Below are positions 24,922 through 36,098 of a DNA stretch of 64,000 bases, in pieces. The DNA is taken from the NCBI RefSeq assembly GCF_047675955.1, contig NW_027328081.1:372001-436000 (forward strand). Direction: 5' to 3'. The number at the start of each line of letters is the position of its first letter. Within the stretch, counting starts at the first letter, position 1. Both the position numbers and the translations under genes were made by a program. Under the pieces are notes generated by a model. That model was not told where the DNA came from, made no database searches, and saw only the letters and a list, made by a program, of their open reading frames with translations. The stretch is from Chlorocebus sabaeus (lineage: Eukaryota; Chordata; Mammalia; Primates; Cercopithecidae).

Positions 24922-27900
24922 TAACAGAACACAGAGCAGTTTCTCAGAAGGCTTCTTTCCAGTTTTGAACGGAATATATTTCCTTTTTCACCATAGCCCT
25001 CTATGGGCTTCGAAATATCCCTTTGCCAATTCCACAAGAACAGCCTTAGCGAAATGCTTCTTGAAGGGATAGATGTAACTCTGTGAGATGAATTAACAGA
25101 ACACAGAGCAGTTTCTCAGAAAGCTTCTTTCCAGTTTTGAACGGAAGATATTTCATTTTTCACCATAGCCCTCTATGGGCTTCGAAATATCCCTTTGCCA
25201 ATTCCACAAGAATAGCCTTAGCGAAAAGCTTCCTGAAGGGAAAGATGTAACTCTGTGAGATGAATTAACAGAACACAGAGCAGTTTCTCAGAAAGCTTCT
25301 TTCCACTTTTGAACGGAAGATATTTCCTTTTTCACCGTAGCCCTCTATGGGCTTCCAAATATCCCTTTGCAAATTCCACAAGAAGAGCCTTAGTGAAAGG
25401 CATCTTGAAGGGAAAGATGTAACTCTGTGAGATGAATTAACAGAACACAGAGCAGTTTCTCAGAAAGCTTCTTTCCAGTTTTGAACGGACGATATTTCCT
25501 TTTTCACCATATCCCTCTATGGGCTTCCAAATATCCCTTTGCCAATTCCACAAGAACAGCCTTAGCGAAAGGCTTCTTGAAGGCAAAGATGTAACTCTGT
25601 GAGATGAATTAAGAGAACACAGAGCAGTTTCTCAGAAAGCTTCTTTCCAGTTTTGAACGGAAGATATTTCCTTTTTCACCATAGCCCTCTATGGGCTTCC
25701 AAATATCCATTTGCCAATTCCAAAAGAACAGCGTTTGCGACAGGCTTCTTGAAGGGAAAGATGTAACTCTGTGAGATGAATTAACAGAACACAGAGCAGT
25801 TTCTCAGAAAGCTTCTTTCCAGTTTTGAACGGAAGATATTTCCGTTTTCACCATAGCCCTTTATGGGCTTCCAAATATCCCTTTGCCAATTACACAAGAA
25901 CAGCCTTAGCGAAAGGCTTCTTGAAGGGAAAGATGTAACTCTGTGAGATGAATTAACAGAACACAGAGCAGTTTCTCAGAAAGCTTCTTTCCAGTTTTGA
26001 ACGGAAGATATTTCCTTTTTCACCATAGCCCTCTATGGGCTTCCAAATATCCCTTTGCCAATTCCACAAGAACAGCCTTAGCGAAAGGCTTCTTGAAGGG
26101 AAAGATGTAACTCTGTGAGATGAATTAACAGAACACAGAGCAGTTTCTCAGAAAGCTTCTTTCCAGTTTTGAACGGAAGATATTTCCTTTTTCACCATAC
26201 CCCTCTATGGGCTTCCAAATATCCCTTTGCCAATTGCACAAGAACAGCCTTAGCGAAAGGCTTCTTGAAGGCAAAGATGTAACTCTGTGAGATGAATTAA
26301 GAGAACACAGAGCAGTTTCTCAGAAAGCTTCTTTCCAGTTTTGAACGGAAGATATTTCCGTTGTCACCATAGTCCTTTACGGGCTTCCAAATATCCCTTT
26401 GCCAATTCCACAAGAACAGCCTTAGCGAAAGGCTTCTTGAAGGGAAAGATGTAACTCTGTGAAATGAATTAACAGAACACAGAGCAGTTTCTCAGAAAGC
26501 TTCTTTCCAGTTTTGAACGGAATATATTTCCTTTTTCACCATAGCCCTCTATGGGTTTCCAAATATCCCTTTGCCAATTCCACAAGAACAGCCTTAGCGA
26601 AAGGCTTCTTGAAGGGAAAGATGTAACTCTGTTAGATGAATTAACAGAACACAGAGCAGTTTCTCAGAAAGCTTTTTTCCAGTTTTGAACGGAAGATATT
26701 TCCTTTTTCACCATAGCCCTCTATGGGCTTCCAAATATCCCTTTGACAATTCCACAAGAACAGCCTTAGCGATAGACTTCTTGAAGGGAAAGATGTACCT
26801 CTGTGAGATGAATTAACAGAACACAAAGCAGTTTCTCAGAAAGCTTCTTTCCAGTTTTGAACGGAAGATATTTCCTTTTTCACCATAGCCCTCTATGGGC
26901 TTCCAAATATCCCTTTGCCAATTCCACAAGAACAGCCTTAGCGAAAAGCTTCTTGAAGGGAAAGATGTAACTCTGTGAGATGAATTAACAGAACACATAG
27001 CAGTTTCTCCCAAAGCTTCTTTCCCGTTTTGAACGGAAGATATTTCCTTTTTCACCATAGCCCTCTATGGGCTTCCAAATATCCCTTTGCCAATTCCACA
27101 AGAACAGCCTTAGCGAAAGGCTTCCTGAAGGGAAAGATGTAACTCTGTGAGATGAATTAACAGAACACAGAGCAGTTTCTCAGAAAGCTTCTTTCCAGTT
27201 TTGAAAGGAAGATATTTCCTTTTTCACCATAGCCCTCTAGGGGTTCCAAATATCCCTTTGCCAATTCCACAAGAACAGCCTTAGCGAAAGGCTTCTTGAA
27301 GGGAAAGATGTAACTCTGTGAGATGAATTAACAGAACACAGAGCAGTTTCTCAGAAAGCTTCTTTCCAGTTTTGAACGGATGATATTTCCTTTTTCATCC
27401 TAGCCCTCTATGGGTTTCCAAATATCCCTTTGCCAATTCCACAAGAACAGCCTTAGCGAAAGGCTTCTTGAAGGGAAAGATGTAACTCTGTGACATGAAT
27501 TAACAGAACACAGAGCAGTTTCTCAGAAAGCTTCTTTCCAGTTTTGAACGGAAGATATTTCCTTTTTCACCATAGCCCTCTATGGGCTTCCAAATATCCC
27601 TTTGAGAATTGCACAAGAACAGCCTTAGCGAAAGGCTTCTTGAAGGGAAAGATGTAACTCTGTGAGATGAATTAACAGAACACAGAGCAGTTTCTCAGAA
27701 AGCTTCTTTCCAGTTTTGAACGGAAGATATTTCCTTTTTCACCATAGCCCTCTATGGGCTTCCAAATATCCCTTTGCCAATTCCACAAGAACAGCCTTAG
27801 CGAAAGGCTTCTTGAAGGGAAAGATGTAACTCTGTGAGATGAATTAACAGAACACAGAGCAGTTTCTCATAAAGCCTCTTTCCAGTTTTGAACGGAAGAT

Positions 27901-28360
27901 ATTTCCTTTTTCACCATAGCCCTCTATGGGCTTCCAAATATTAGTTTGCCAATTCCACAAGAACAGCCTTAGCGAAAGGCATCTTGAAGGGAAAGATGTA
28001 ACTCTGTGAGATGAATTAACAGAACACAGAGCAGTTTCTCAGAAAGCTGCTTTCCAGTTTTGAACGGAAGATATTACCTTTTTCACGATAGCCCTCTATG
28101 GGCTTCCAAATATCCCTTTGCAAATTCCACAAAAACAGCCTTAGCGAAAGGCTTCTTGAAGGGAAAGATGTAACTCTGTGAGATGAATTAACAGAACACA
28201 GTGCAGTTTCTCAGAAAGCTGCTTTCAAGTTTTGAACGGAAGATATTTCCTTTTTCACCATAGCCCTCTATGGGCTTCAAAATATCCCTTTGCCAATTCC
28301 ACAAGAACAGCCTTAGCGAAAGGCTTCTTGAAGGGAAAGACGTAACTCTGTGAGATGAAT
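24922..28360. repeat. Divergent 20-monomer island without HOR
   Basis: Twenty monomers with many private changes and no second copy in the window: agaaggcttc and ggaatatat (24922), tttcattttt (25094), gaagagcc and agtgaaagg (25266), ggacgatattt (25438), gcgtttgcgacagg (25610), tccgttttca (25782), catacccc (26126), tccgttgtca (26298), gatagacttc (26642), tttctccc (26986), catcctagcc (27329), gagaattgc (27501), gatattacc (28017). One base is missing at ctaggggttcc near 27239. A few monomers (around 25954 and 27673) are close to consensus. The 27845-28188 pair (ttagtttgcc with ggcatc, then agctgc) resembles 46241-46584. The pattern suggests an older, less homogenised spacer between two amplified domains. 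Confidence 0.82.
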
Positions 28361-29908
28361 TAACAGAACACAGAGCAGTTTCTCAGAAAGCTTCTTTCCA
28401 CTTTTGAACGGAAGATATTTCCTTTTTCACCATAGCCCTCTATGGGCTTCCAAATATCCCTTTGCCAATTCCACAAGAACAGCCTTAGCGAAAGGCTTCT
28501 TGAAGGGAAAGATGTAACTCTGTGAGATGAATCAACAGAACACAGAGCAGTTTCTCAGAAAGCTTCTTTCCAGTTTTGAACGGAAGATATTTCCTTTTAC
28601 ACCATAGCCCTCTAAGGGCTTCCAAATATCCCTTTACCAATTCCACAAGAACAGCCTTAGCGAAAGGCTTCTTGAAGGGAAAGATGTAACTCTGTGAGTT
28701 GAATTAACAGAACACAGAGCAGTTTCTCAGAAAGCTTCTTTCCAGTTTTGAACGGAAGATATTTCCTTTTTCACCATGGCCCGCTATGGGCTTCCAAATA
28801 TCCCTTTGCCAATAGCACAAGAACAGCCTTAGCGAAAGACTTCTTGAAGGGAAAGATGTAACTCTGTGAGATGAATTAACAGAACACAGAGCAGTTTCTC
28901 AGAAAGCTCCCTTCCATTTTTGAACGGAAGATATTTCCTTTTTCACAATTGCCCTGTATGGGCTTCTATATATCCCTTTTCCAATTCCACAAGAACAACC
29001 TTAGCGAAAGGCTTCTTGAAGGGAAAGATGTAACTCTGTGAGATGAATTAACAGAACACAGAGCAGTTTCTCAGAAAGCTGCTTTCCAGTTTTGAACGGA
29101 AGATATTTCCTTTTTCACCATAGCCCTCTATGGGCTTCCAAATATCCCATTGCCAATTCCACAAGAACAGCCTTAGCGAAAGGCTTCTTGAATGGAAAGA
29201 TGTAACTCTGTGAGATGAATTAACAGAACACAGAGCAGTTTCTCAGAAAGCTTCTTTCCAGTTTTGAACGGAAGATATTTCCTTTTTCACCATAGCCATC
29301 TATGGGCTTCCAAATATCCCTTTTCCAATTCCACAAGAACAGCCTTAGCGAAAGGCTTCTTGAAGGGAAAGATGTAACTCTGTGAGATGAATTAACAGAA
29401 CACAGAGCAGTTTCTCAGAAAGCTTCTTTCCAGTTTTGAACGGAAGATATTTCCTTTTTCACCAAAGCCCTCTATGGGTTTCCAAATGTCCCTTTGCCAA
29501 TTCCACAAGAACAGCCTTAGCGAAAGGCTTATTGAAGGGAAAGATGTAACTCTGTGAGATGAATTAACAGAACACAGAGCAGTTTCTCAGAAAGCTTCTT
29601 TCCAGTTTTGAACGGAAGATATTTCCTTTTTCACCAAAGCCCTCTATGGGCTTCCAAATATCCCTTTGCCAATTCCACAAGAACAGCCTTAGCGAAAGGC
29701 TTATTGAAGGGAAAGATGTAACTCTGTGAGATGAATTAACAGAACACACAGCAGTTTCTCAGAAAGCTTCTTTCCAGTTTTGAACGGAAGATATTTCCTT
29801 TTTCACCATAGCCCTCTATGGGCTTCCAAATATCCCTTTGCCAATTCCACAAGAACAGCCTTAGCGAAAGGCTTCTTGAAGGGAAAGATGTAACTCTGTG
29901 AGATGAAT
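28361..29908. repeat. Leading variant block, copy 2 (9 monomers)
   Basis: Repeats the marker monomers of 1-1204 in order at offset 28360. After the fourth monomer it has two additional ones (29049-29392: agctgc with cccattgcc and gaatgg, then agccatc with ccttttcc), after which the offset becomes 28704. The extra pair resembles the P-family monomers at 34551-34894, so it was either lost from copy 1 or gained here. Confidence 0.87.
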
Positions 29909-32900
29909 TAACAGAACACAGAGCAGTTTCTCAGAAAGCTTCTTTCCAGTTTTGAACGGAAGATATTTCCTTTTTCACCATAGCCCTCTATGGGCTTCCT
30001 AATATCCCTTTGCCAATTCCACAAGAACAGCCTTAGCGAAAGGCTTCTTGAAGGGAAAGATGTAACTCTGTGAGATGAATTAACAGAACACAGAGCAGTT
30101 TCTCAGAAAGCTTCTTTCCAGTTTTGAACGGAAGATATTTCCTTTTTCACAATAGCCCTCTATTGGCTTCCAAATATCCCTTTGCCAATTCCACAAGAAC
30201 AGTCTTAGCGAAAAGCTTCTTGAAGGGAAAGATGTAACACTGTGAGATGAATTAACAGAACACAGAGCAGTTTCTCAGAAAGCTTCTTTCCAGTTTTGAA
30301 CGGAAGATATTTCCTTTTTCACCATAGCCCTCTATGGGCTTCCAAATATCCCTTTGCCAATTCCACAAGAACAGCCTTAGGGAAAGACTTCTTGAAGGGA
30401 AATCTGTAACTCTGTGAGATGAATTAACAGAACACAGAGCAGTTTCTCAGAAAGCTTCTTTCCAGTTTTGAACGGAAGATATTTCCTTTTTCACCATAGC
30501 CCTCTATGGGCTTCCAAATATCCCTTTGCCAATTCCACAAGAACAGCCTTAGCGAAAGACTTCTTGAAGGGAAAGATGTAACTCTGTGAGATGAATTAAC
30601 AGAACACAAAGCAGTTTCTCAGAAAGTTCTTTCCAGTTTTGAACGGAATTTATTTCGTTTTTCACCATAGCCCTCTATGGGCTTCCAAATATCCCTTTGC
30701 CAATTCCACAAGAAGAGCCTTAGCGAAAGGCTTCTTGAAAGGAAAGATGTAACTCTGTGAGATGAATTAACAGAACACAGAGCAGTTTCTCAGAAAGCTT
30801 CTTTCCAGTTTTGAACGGAAGATATTTCCTTTTTCACCATAGCCCTCTATGGGCTTCCAAATATCCCTTTGCCAATTCCACAGGAACAGCCTTAGCGAAA
30901 GGCATCTTGAAGGGAAAGATGTAACTCTGTGAGATGAATTAACAGAACACAGAGCAGTTTCTCAGAACGCTTCTTTCCAGTTTTGAACGGAAGATATTTC
31001 CTTTTTCACCATAGCCCTCTATGGGCTTCCAAATATCCCTTTTCCAATTCCACAAGAACAGCCTTAGCGAAAGGCTTCTGGAAGGGAAAGATGTAACTCT
31101 GTGAGATGAATTAACAGAACACAGAGCAGTTTCTCAGAAAGCTTCTTTCCAGTTTTGAACGGAAGATATTTCCTTTTTCACCATAGCCCTCTATGGGCTT
31201 CCAAATATCCCTTTGCCAATTCCACAAGAACAGCCTTAGCGAAAGGCTTCTTGAAGGGAAAGATGTAACTCTGTGAGATGAATTAACAGAACACAGAGCA
31301 GTTTCTCAGAAAGCCTCTTTCCAGTTTTGAACGGAAGATATTTCCTTTTTCACCATAGCCCTCTATGGGCTTCCAAATATCCCTTTGCCAATTCCACAAG
31401 AACAGACTTAGCGAAAGGCTTCTTGAAGGGAAAGATGTAACTCTGTGAGATGAATTAACAGAACACAGAGCAGTTTCTCAGAAAGCTTCTTTCCAGTTTT
31501 GAACGGAAGATATTTCCTTTTTCACCATAGCCCTCTATGGGCTTCCAAATATCCCTTTGCCAATTCCACAAGAACAGCCTTAGCGAAAGGCTTCTTGAAA
31601 GGAAAGATGTAACTCTGTGAGATGAATTAACAGAACACAGAGCAGTTTCTCAGAAAGCTTCTTTCCAGTTTTGAACGGAAGATATTTCCTTTTTCACCAT
31701 AGCCCTCTATGGGCTTCCAAATATCCCTTTGCCAATTCCACAAGAACAGCCTTAGCGAAAGGCTTCTTGAAGGGAAAGATGTAACTCTGTGAGATGAATT
31801 AACAGAACACAGAGCAGTTTCTCAGAAAGCCTCTTTCCAGTTTTGAACGGAAGATATTTCCTTTTTCACCATAGCCCTCTATGGGCTTCCAAATATCCCT
31901 TTGCCTATTCCACAAGAACAGACTTAGCGAAAGGCTTCTTGAAGGGAAAGATGTAACTCTGTGAGATGAATTAACAGAACACAGAGCAGTTTCTCAGAAA
32001 GCTTCTTTCCAGTTTTGAACGGAAGATATTTCCTTTTTCACCATAGCCCTCTATGGGCTTCCAAATATCCCTTTGCCAATTCCACAAGAACAGCCTTAGC
32101 GAAAGGTTTCTTGAAGGGAAAGATGTATCTCTGTGAGATGAATTTAGAGAACACAGAGCAGTTTCTCAGAAAGCTTCTTTCCAGTTTTGAACGGAAGATA
32201 TTTCCTTTTTCACCATAGCCCTCTATGGGCTTCCAAATATCCCTTTGCCAATTCCACAAGAACAGCCTTAGCGAAAGGCTTCTTGAAGGGAAAGATGTAA
32301 CTCTGTGAGATGAATTAACAGAAAACAGAGCAGTTTCTCAGAAAGCTTCTTTCCAGTTTTGAACGGAAGATATATCCTTTTTCACCATAGCCCTGTATGG
32401 GCTTCCAAATATCCTTTTGCCAATTCCACAAGAACAGCCATAGCGAAAGGCGTCTTGAAGGGAAAGATGTAACTCTGTGAGATGAATTAAGAGAACCCAG
32501 AGCAGTTTCTCAGAAATCTTCTTTCCAGTTTTGAATGGAAGATATTTCCTTTTTCACCATAGCCCTCTATGGGCTTCCAATTATCCCTTTGCCAATTCCC
32601 CAAGAACAGCCTTAGCGAAAGGCTTCTGGAAGGGAAAGATGTAACTCTGTGAGATGAATTAACAGAACACAGAGCAGTTTCTCAGAAAGCTTCTTTCCAG
32701 TTTTGAGCGGAAGATATTTCCTTTTTCACCATAGCCCTCTATGGGCTTCCAAATATCCCTTTGCCAATTCCACAAGAACAGCCTTATCGAAAGGCTTCTT
32801 GAAGGGAAAGATGTAACTCTGTGAGATGAATTAAGAGAACAGAGAGCCGTTTCTCAGAAAGTTTCTTTCCAGTTTTGAACGGAAGATATTTCCTTTTTCA

Positions 32901-33346
32901 CCATAGCCCTCTATGGGCTTCCAAATATCCCTTGCCAATTCCACAAGAACAGCCTTAGCGAAAGGCTTCTTGAAGGGAAAGATGTAACTCTGTGAGATGA
33001 ATTAACAGAACATAGAACAGTTTCTCAGAAAGCTTCTTTCCAGTTTTGAACGGAAGATATTTCCTTTTTCACCATAGCCCTCTATCGGTTTCCAAATATC
33101 CCTTTGCCAATTCCACAAGAACAGCCGTAGCGAAAGGCTTCTTGAAGGGAAAGATGTAACTCTGTGAGATGAATTAACAGAACACAGAGCAGTTTCTCAG
33201 AAAGCTTCTTTCCAGTTTTGAACGGAAGATATTTCCTTTTTCACCATAGCCCTCTATCGGTTTCCAAATATCCCTTTGCCAATTCCACAAGAACAGCCGT
33301 AGCGAAAGGCTTCTTGAAGGGAAAGATGTAACTCTGTGAGATGAAT
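29909..33346. repeat. Single-pass 14-mer/42-mer relative (20 monomers)
   Basis: Continues the second leading block with M1-M3, intact M4 (30425) and M5 (30597), M6-M8, the M9/M12 hybrid (31284), M10, M11, variant M12 (31800), then the first part of the 20-monomer arm up to the cggtttcc pair (33003-33346). Unlike the 42-mer it has no complete second 14-mer pass and no M4/M5 fusion. At variant M12 it reads gaacgg, not the gaacag of copies a-c, so it may preserve a pre-amplification arrangement. Private changes include agaagagcc near 30712, agaacgc near 30965 and gaatgg near 32533. It carries single-base deletions in M5 and at cccttgcc near 32930. Confidence 0.85.
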
Positions 33347-33862
33347 TAACAGAACACAGAGCAGTTTCTCAGAATGCTTCTTTCCAGTTTTGAACGGAAG
33401 ATATTTCCTTTTTCACCATAGCCCTCTATGGGCTTCCAAATATCCCTTTCCCAATTCCACAAGAACAGCCTTAGCGAAAGGCTTCTTGAAGGGAAAGATG
33501 TAACTCTGTGAGATGAATTAACAGAACACAGAGCAGTTTCTCAGAAAGCCTCTTTCCAGTTTTGAACGGAAGATATTTCCTTTTTCACCATAGCCCTCTA
33601 TGGGCTTCCAAATATCCCTTTGCCAATTCCACAAGAACAGACTTAGCGAAAGGCTTCTTGAAGGGAAAGATGTAACTCTGTGAGATGAATTAACAGAACA
33701 GAGAGCAGTTTCTCAGAAAGTTTCTTTCCAGTTTTGAACGGAAGATATTTCCTTTTGCACCATAGCACTCTATGGGCTTCCAAATATTACTTTGCCAATT
33801 CCACAAGAACAGCCTTAGCGAAAGGCATCTTGAAGGGAAAGATGTAACTCTGTGAGATGAAT

Positions 33863-36098
33863 TAACAGAACACAGAGCAGTTTCTCAGAAAGCTGCTTTC
33901 CAGTTTTGAACGGAAGATATTTCCTTTTTCACCATAGCCCTCTATGGGCTTCCAAATATCCCTTTGCCAATTCCACAAGAACAGCCTTAGCGAAAGGCTT
34001 CTTGAAGGGAAAGATGTAGCTCTGTGAGATGAATTAACAGAACACAGAGCAGTTTCTCAGAAAGCTGCTTTCCAGTTTTGAACGGAAGATATTTCCTTTT
34101 TCACCATAGCCCTCTATGGGCTTCCAAATATCCCTTTGCCAATTCCACAAGAACAGCCTTAGCGAAAGGCTTCTTGAAGGGAAAGATGTAACTCTGTGAG
34201 ATGAATTAACAGAACATAGAACAGTTTCTCAGAAAGCTACTTTTCAGTTTTGAACGGAAGATATTTCCTTTTTCACCATAGCCCTCTATGGGCTTCCAAA
34301 TATCCCTTTGCCAATTCCACAAGAACAGCCTTAGCGAAAGGCTTCTTGAAGGGAAAGATGTAACTCTGTGAGATGAATTAACAGAACATAGAACAGTTTC
34401 TCAGAAAGCTTCTTTCCAGTTTTGAACGGAAGATATTTCCTTTTTCACCATAGCCCTCTATGGGTTTCCAAATATCCCTTTGCCAATTCCACAAGAACAG
34501 CCTTAGCGAAAGGCTTCTTGAAGGGAAGGATGTAACTCTGTGAGATGAATTAACAGAACATAGAAAAATTTCTCAGAAATCTTCTTTCCATTTTTGAACG
34601 GAAGATATTTCCTTTTTCACCATAGCCCTCTATGGGCTTCCAAATATCCCATTGCCAATTCCACAAGAACAGCCTTAGCGAAAGGCTTCTTGAATGGAAA
34701 GATGTAACTCTGTGAGATGAATTAACAGAACACAGAGCAGTTTCTCAGAAAGCTGCTTTCCAGTTTTGAACGGAAGATATTTCCTTTTTCACCATAGCCA
34801 TCTATGGGCTTCCAAATATCCCTTTGCCAATTCCACAAGAACAGCCTTAGCGAAAGGCTTCTTGAAGGGAAAGATGTAACTCTGTGAGATGAATTAACAG
34901 AACACAGAGCAGTTTCTCAGAAAGCTTCTTTCCAGTTTTGAACGGAAGATATTTCCTTTTTCACCATAGCCCTCTATCGGCTTCCAAATATCCCTTTGCC
35001 AATTCCACAAGAACAGCCTTAGCGAAAGGTTTCTTGAAGGGAAAGATGTAACTCTGTGAGATGAATTAACAGAACACAGAGCAGTTTCTCAGAAAGCTTC
35101 TTTCCAGTTTTGAACGGAAGATATTTCCTTTTTCACCATAGCCCTCTATGGGCTTCCAAATATCCCTTTGCCAATTCCACAAGAACAGCCTTAGCGAAAG
35201 GCTTCCTGAAGGGAAAGATGTAACTCTGTTAGATGAATTAACAGAACACAGAGCAGTTTCTCAGAAAGCTTCTTTCCAGTTTTGAACGGAAGATATTTCC
35301 TTTTTCACCATAGCCCTCTATGGGCTTCCAAATATCCCTTTGCCAATTCCATAAGAACAGCCTTAGCGAAAGGCTTCTTGAAGGGAAAGATGTAACTCCG
35401 TGAGATGAATTAACAGAACACAGAGCAGTTTCTCAGAAAGCTTCTTTCCAGTTTTGAACGGAAGATATTTCCTTTTTCACCATAGCCCTCTATGGGCTTC
35501 CAAATATCCCTTTGCCAATTCCACAAGAACAGCCTTAGCGAAAGGCTTCTTGAAGGGAAAGATGTTACTCTGTGAGATGAAATATCAGAACACAGAGCAG
35601 TTTCTCAGAAAGCTTCTTTCCAGTTTTGAACGGAAGATATTTCCTTTTTCACAATAGCCCTCTATGGGTTTCCAAATATCCCTTTACCAATTCCACAAGA
35701 ACAGTCTTAGCGAAAAGCTTCTTGAAGGGAAAGATGTAACACTGTGAGATGAATTAACAGAACACAGAGCAGTTTCTCAGAAAGCTTCTTTCCAGTTTTG
35801 AACGGAAGATATTTCCTTTTTCACCATAGCCCTCTATGGGCTTCCAAATATCCCTTTGCCAATTCCACAAGAACAGCCTTAGCAAAAGGCTTCTTGAAGG
35901 GAAAGATGTAACTCTGTGAGATGAATTAACAGAACACAGAGCAGTTTCCCAGAAAGCTTCTTTCCAGTTTTGAACGGAAGATATTTCCTTTTTCACCGTA
36001 GCCCTCTATGGGCTTCCAAATATCCCTTTGCCAATTCCACAAGAACAGCCTTAGCGAAAGGCTTCTTGAAGGGAAAGATGTAGCTCTGTGAGATGAAT
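33863..36098. repeat. 13-monomer sub-repeat of P1, first copy (2236 bp)
   Basis: Marker order: agctgc with gtagctctg; agctgc; acatagaac with agctac; acatagaac with gggtttcc and gaagg; acatagaaaaatt; agctgc with agccatc; cggcttcc with ggtttc; cttcctg with gttagatg; ccataag with ccgtgag; gttactctg with gaaatatcag; cacaatag with cagtctt; agcaaaagg; and tttcccag. The final monomer (35927-36098) is a hybrid: it begins like 38507 (tttcccag) but ends with gtagctctg, which marks the duplication junction. Confidence 0.86.

Noticed and set aside
26813..27058. 80-81-residue minus-strand open frames (also at 35754 and 38334)
   Set aside because: They are the longest in the window, but simply extend the 61-residue satellite frame into the next monomer through tttctccc or tttcccag changes. 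There is no protein-like composition or partner signal.
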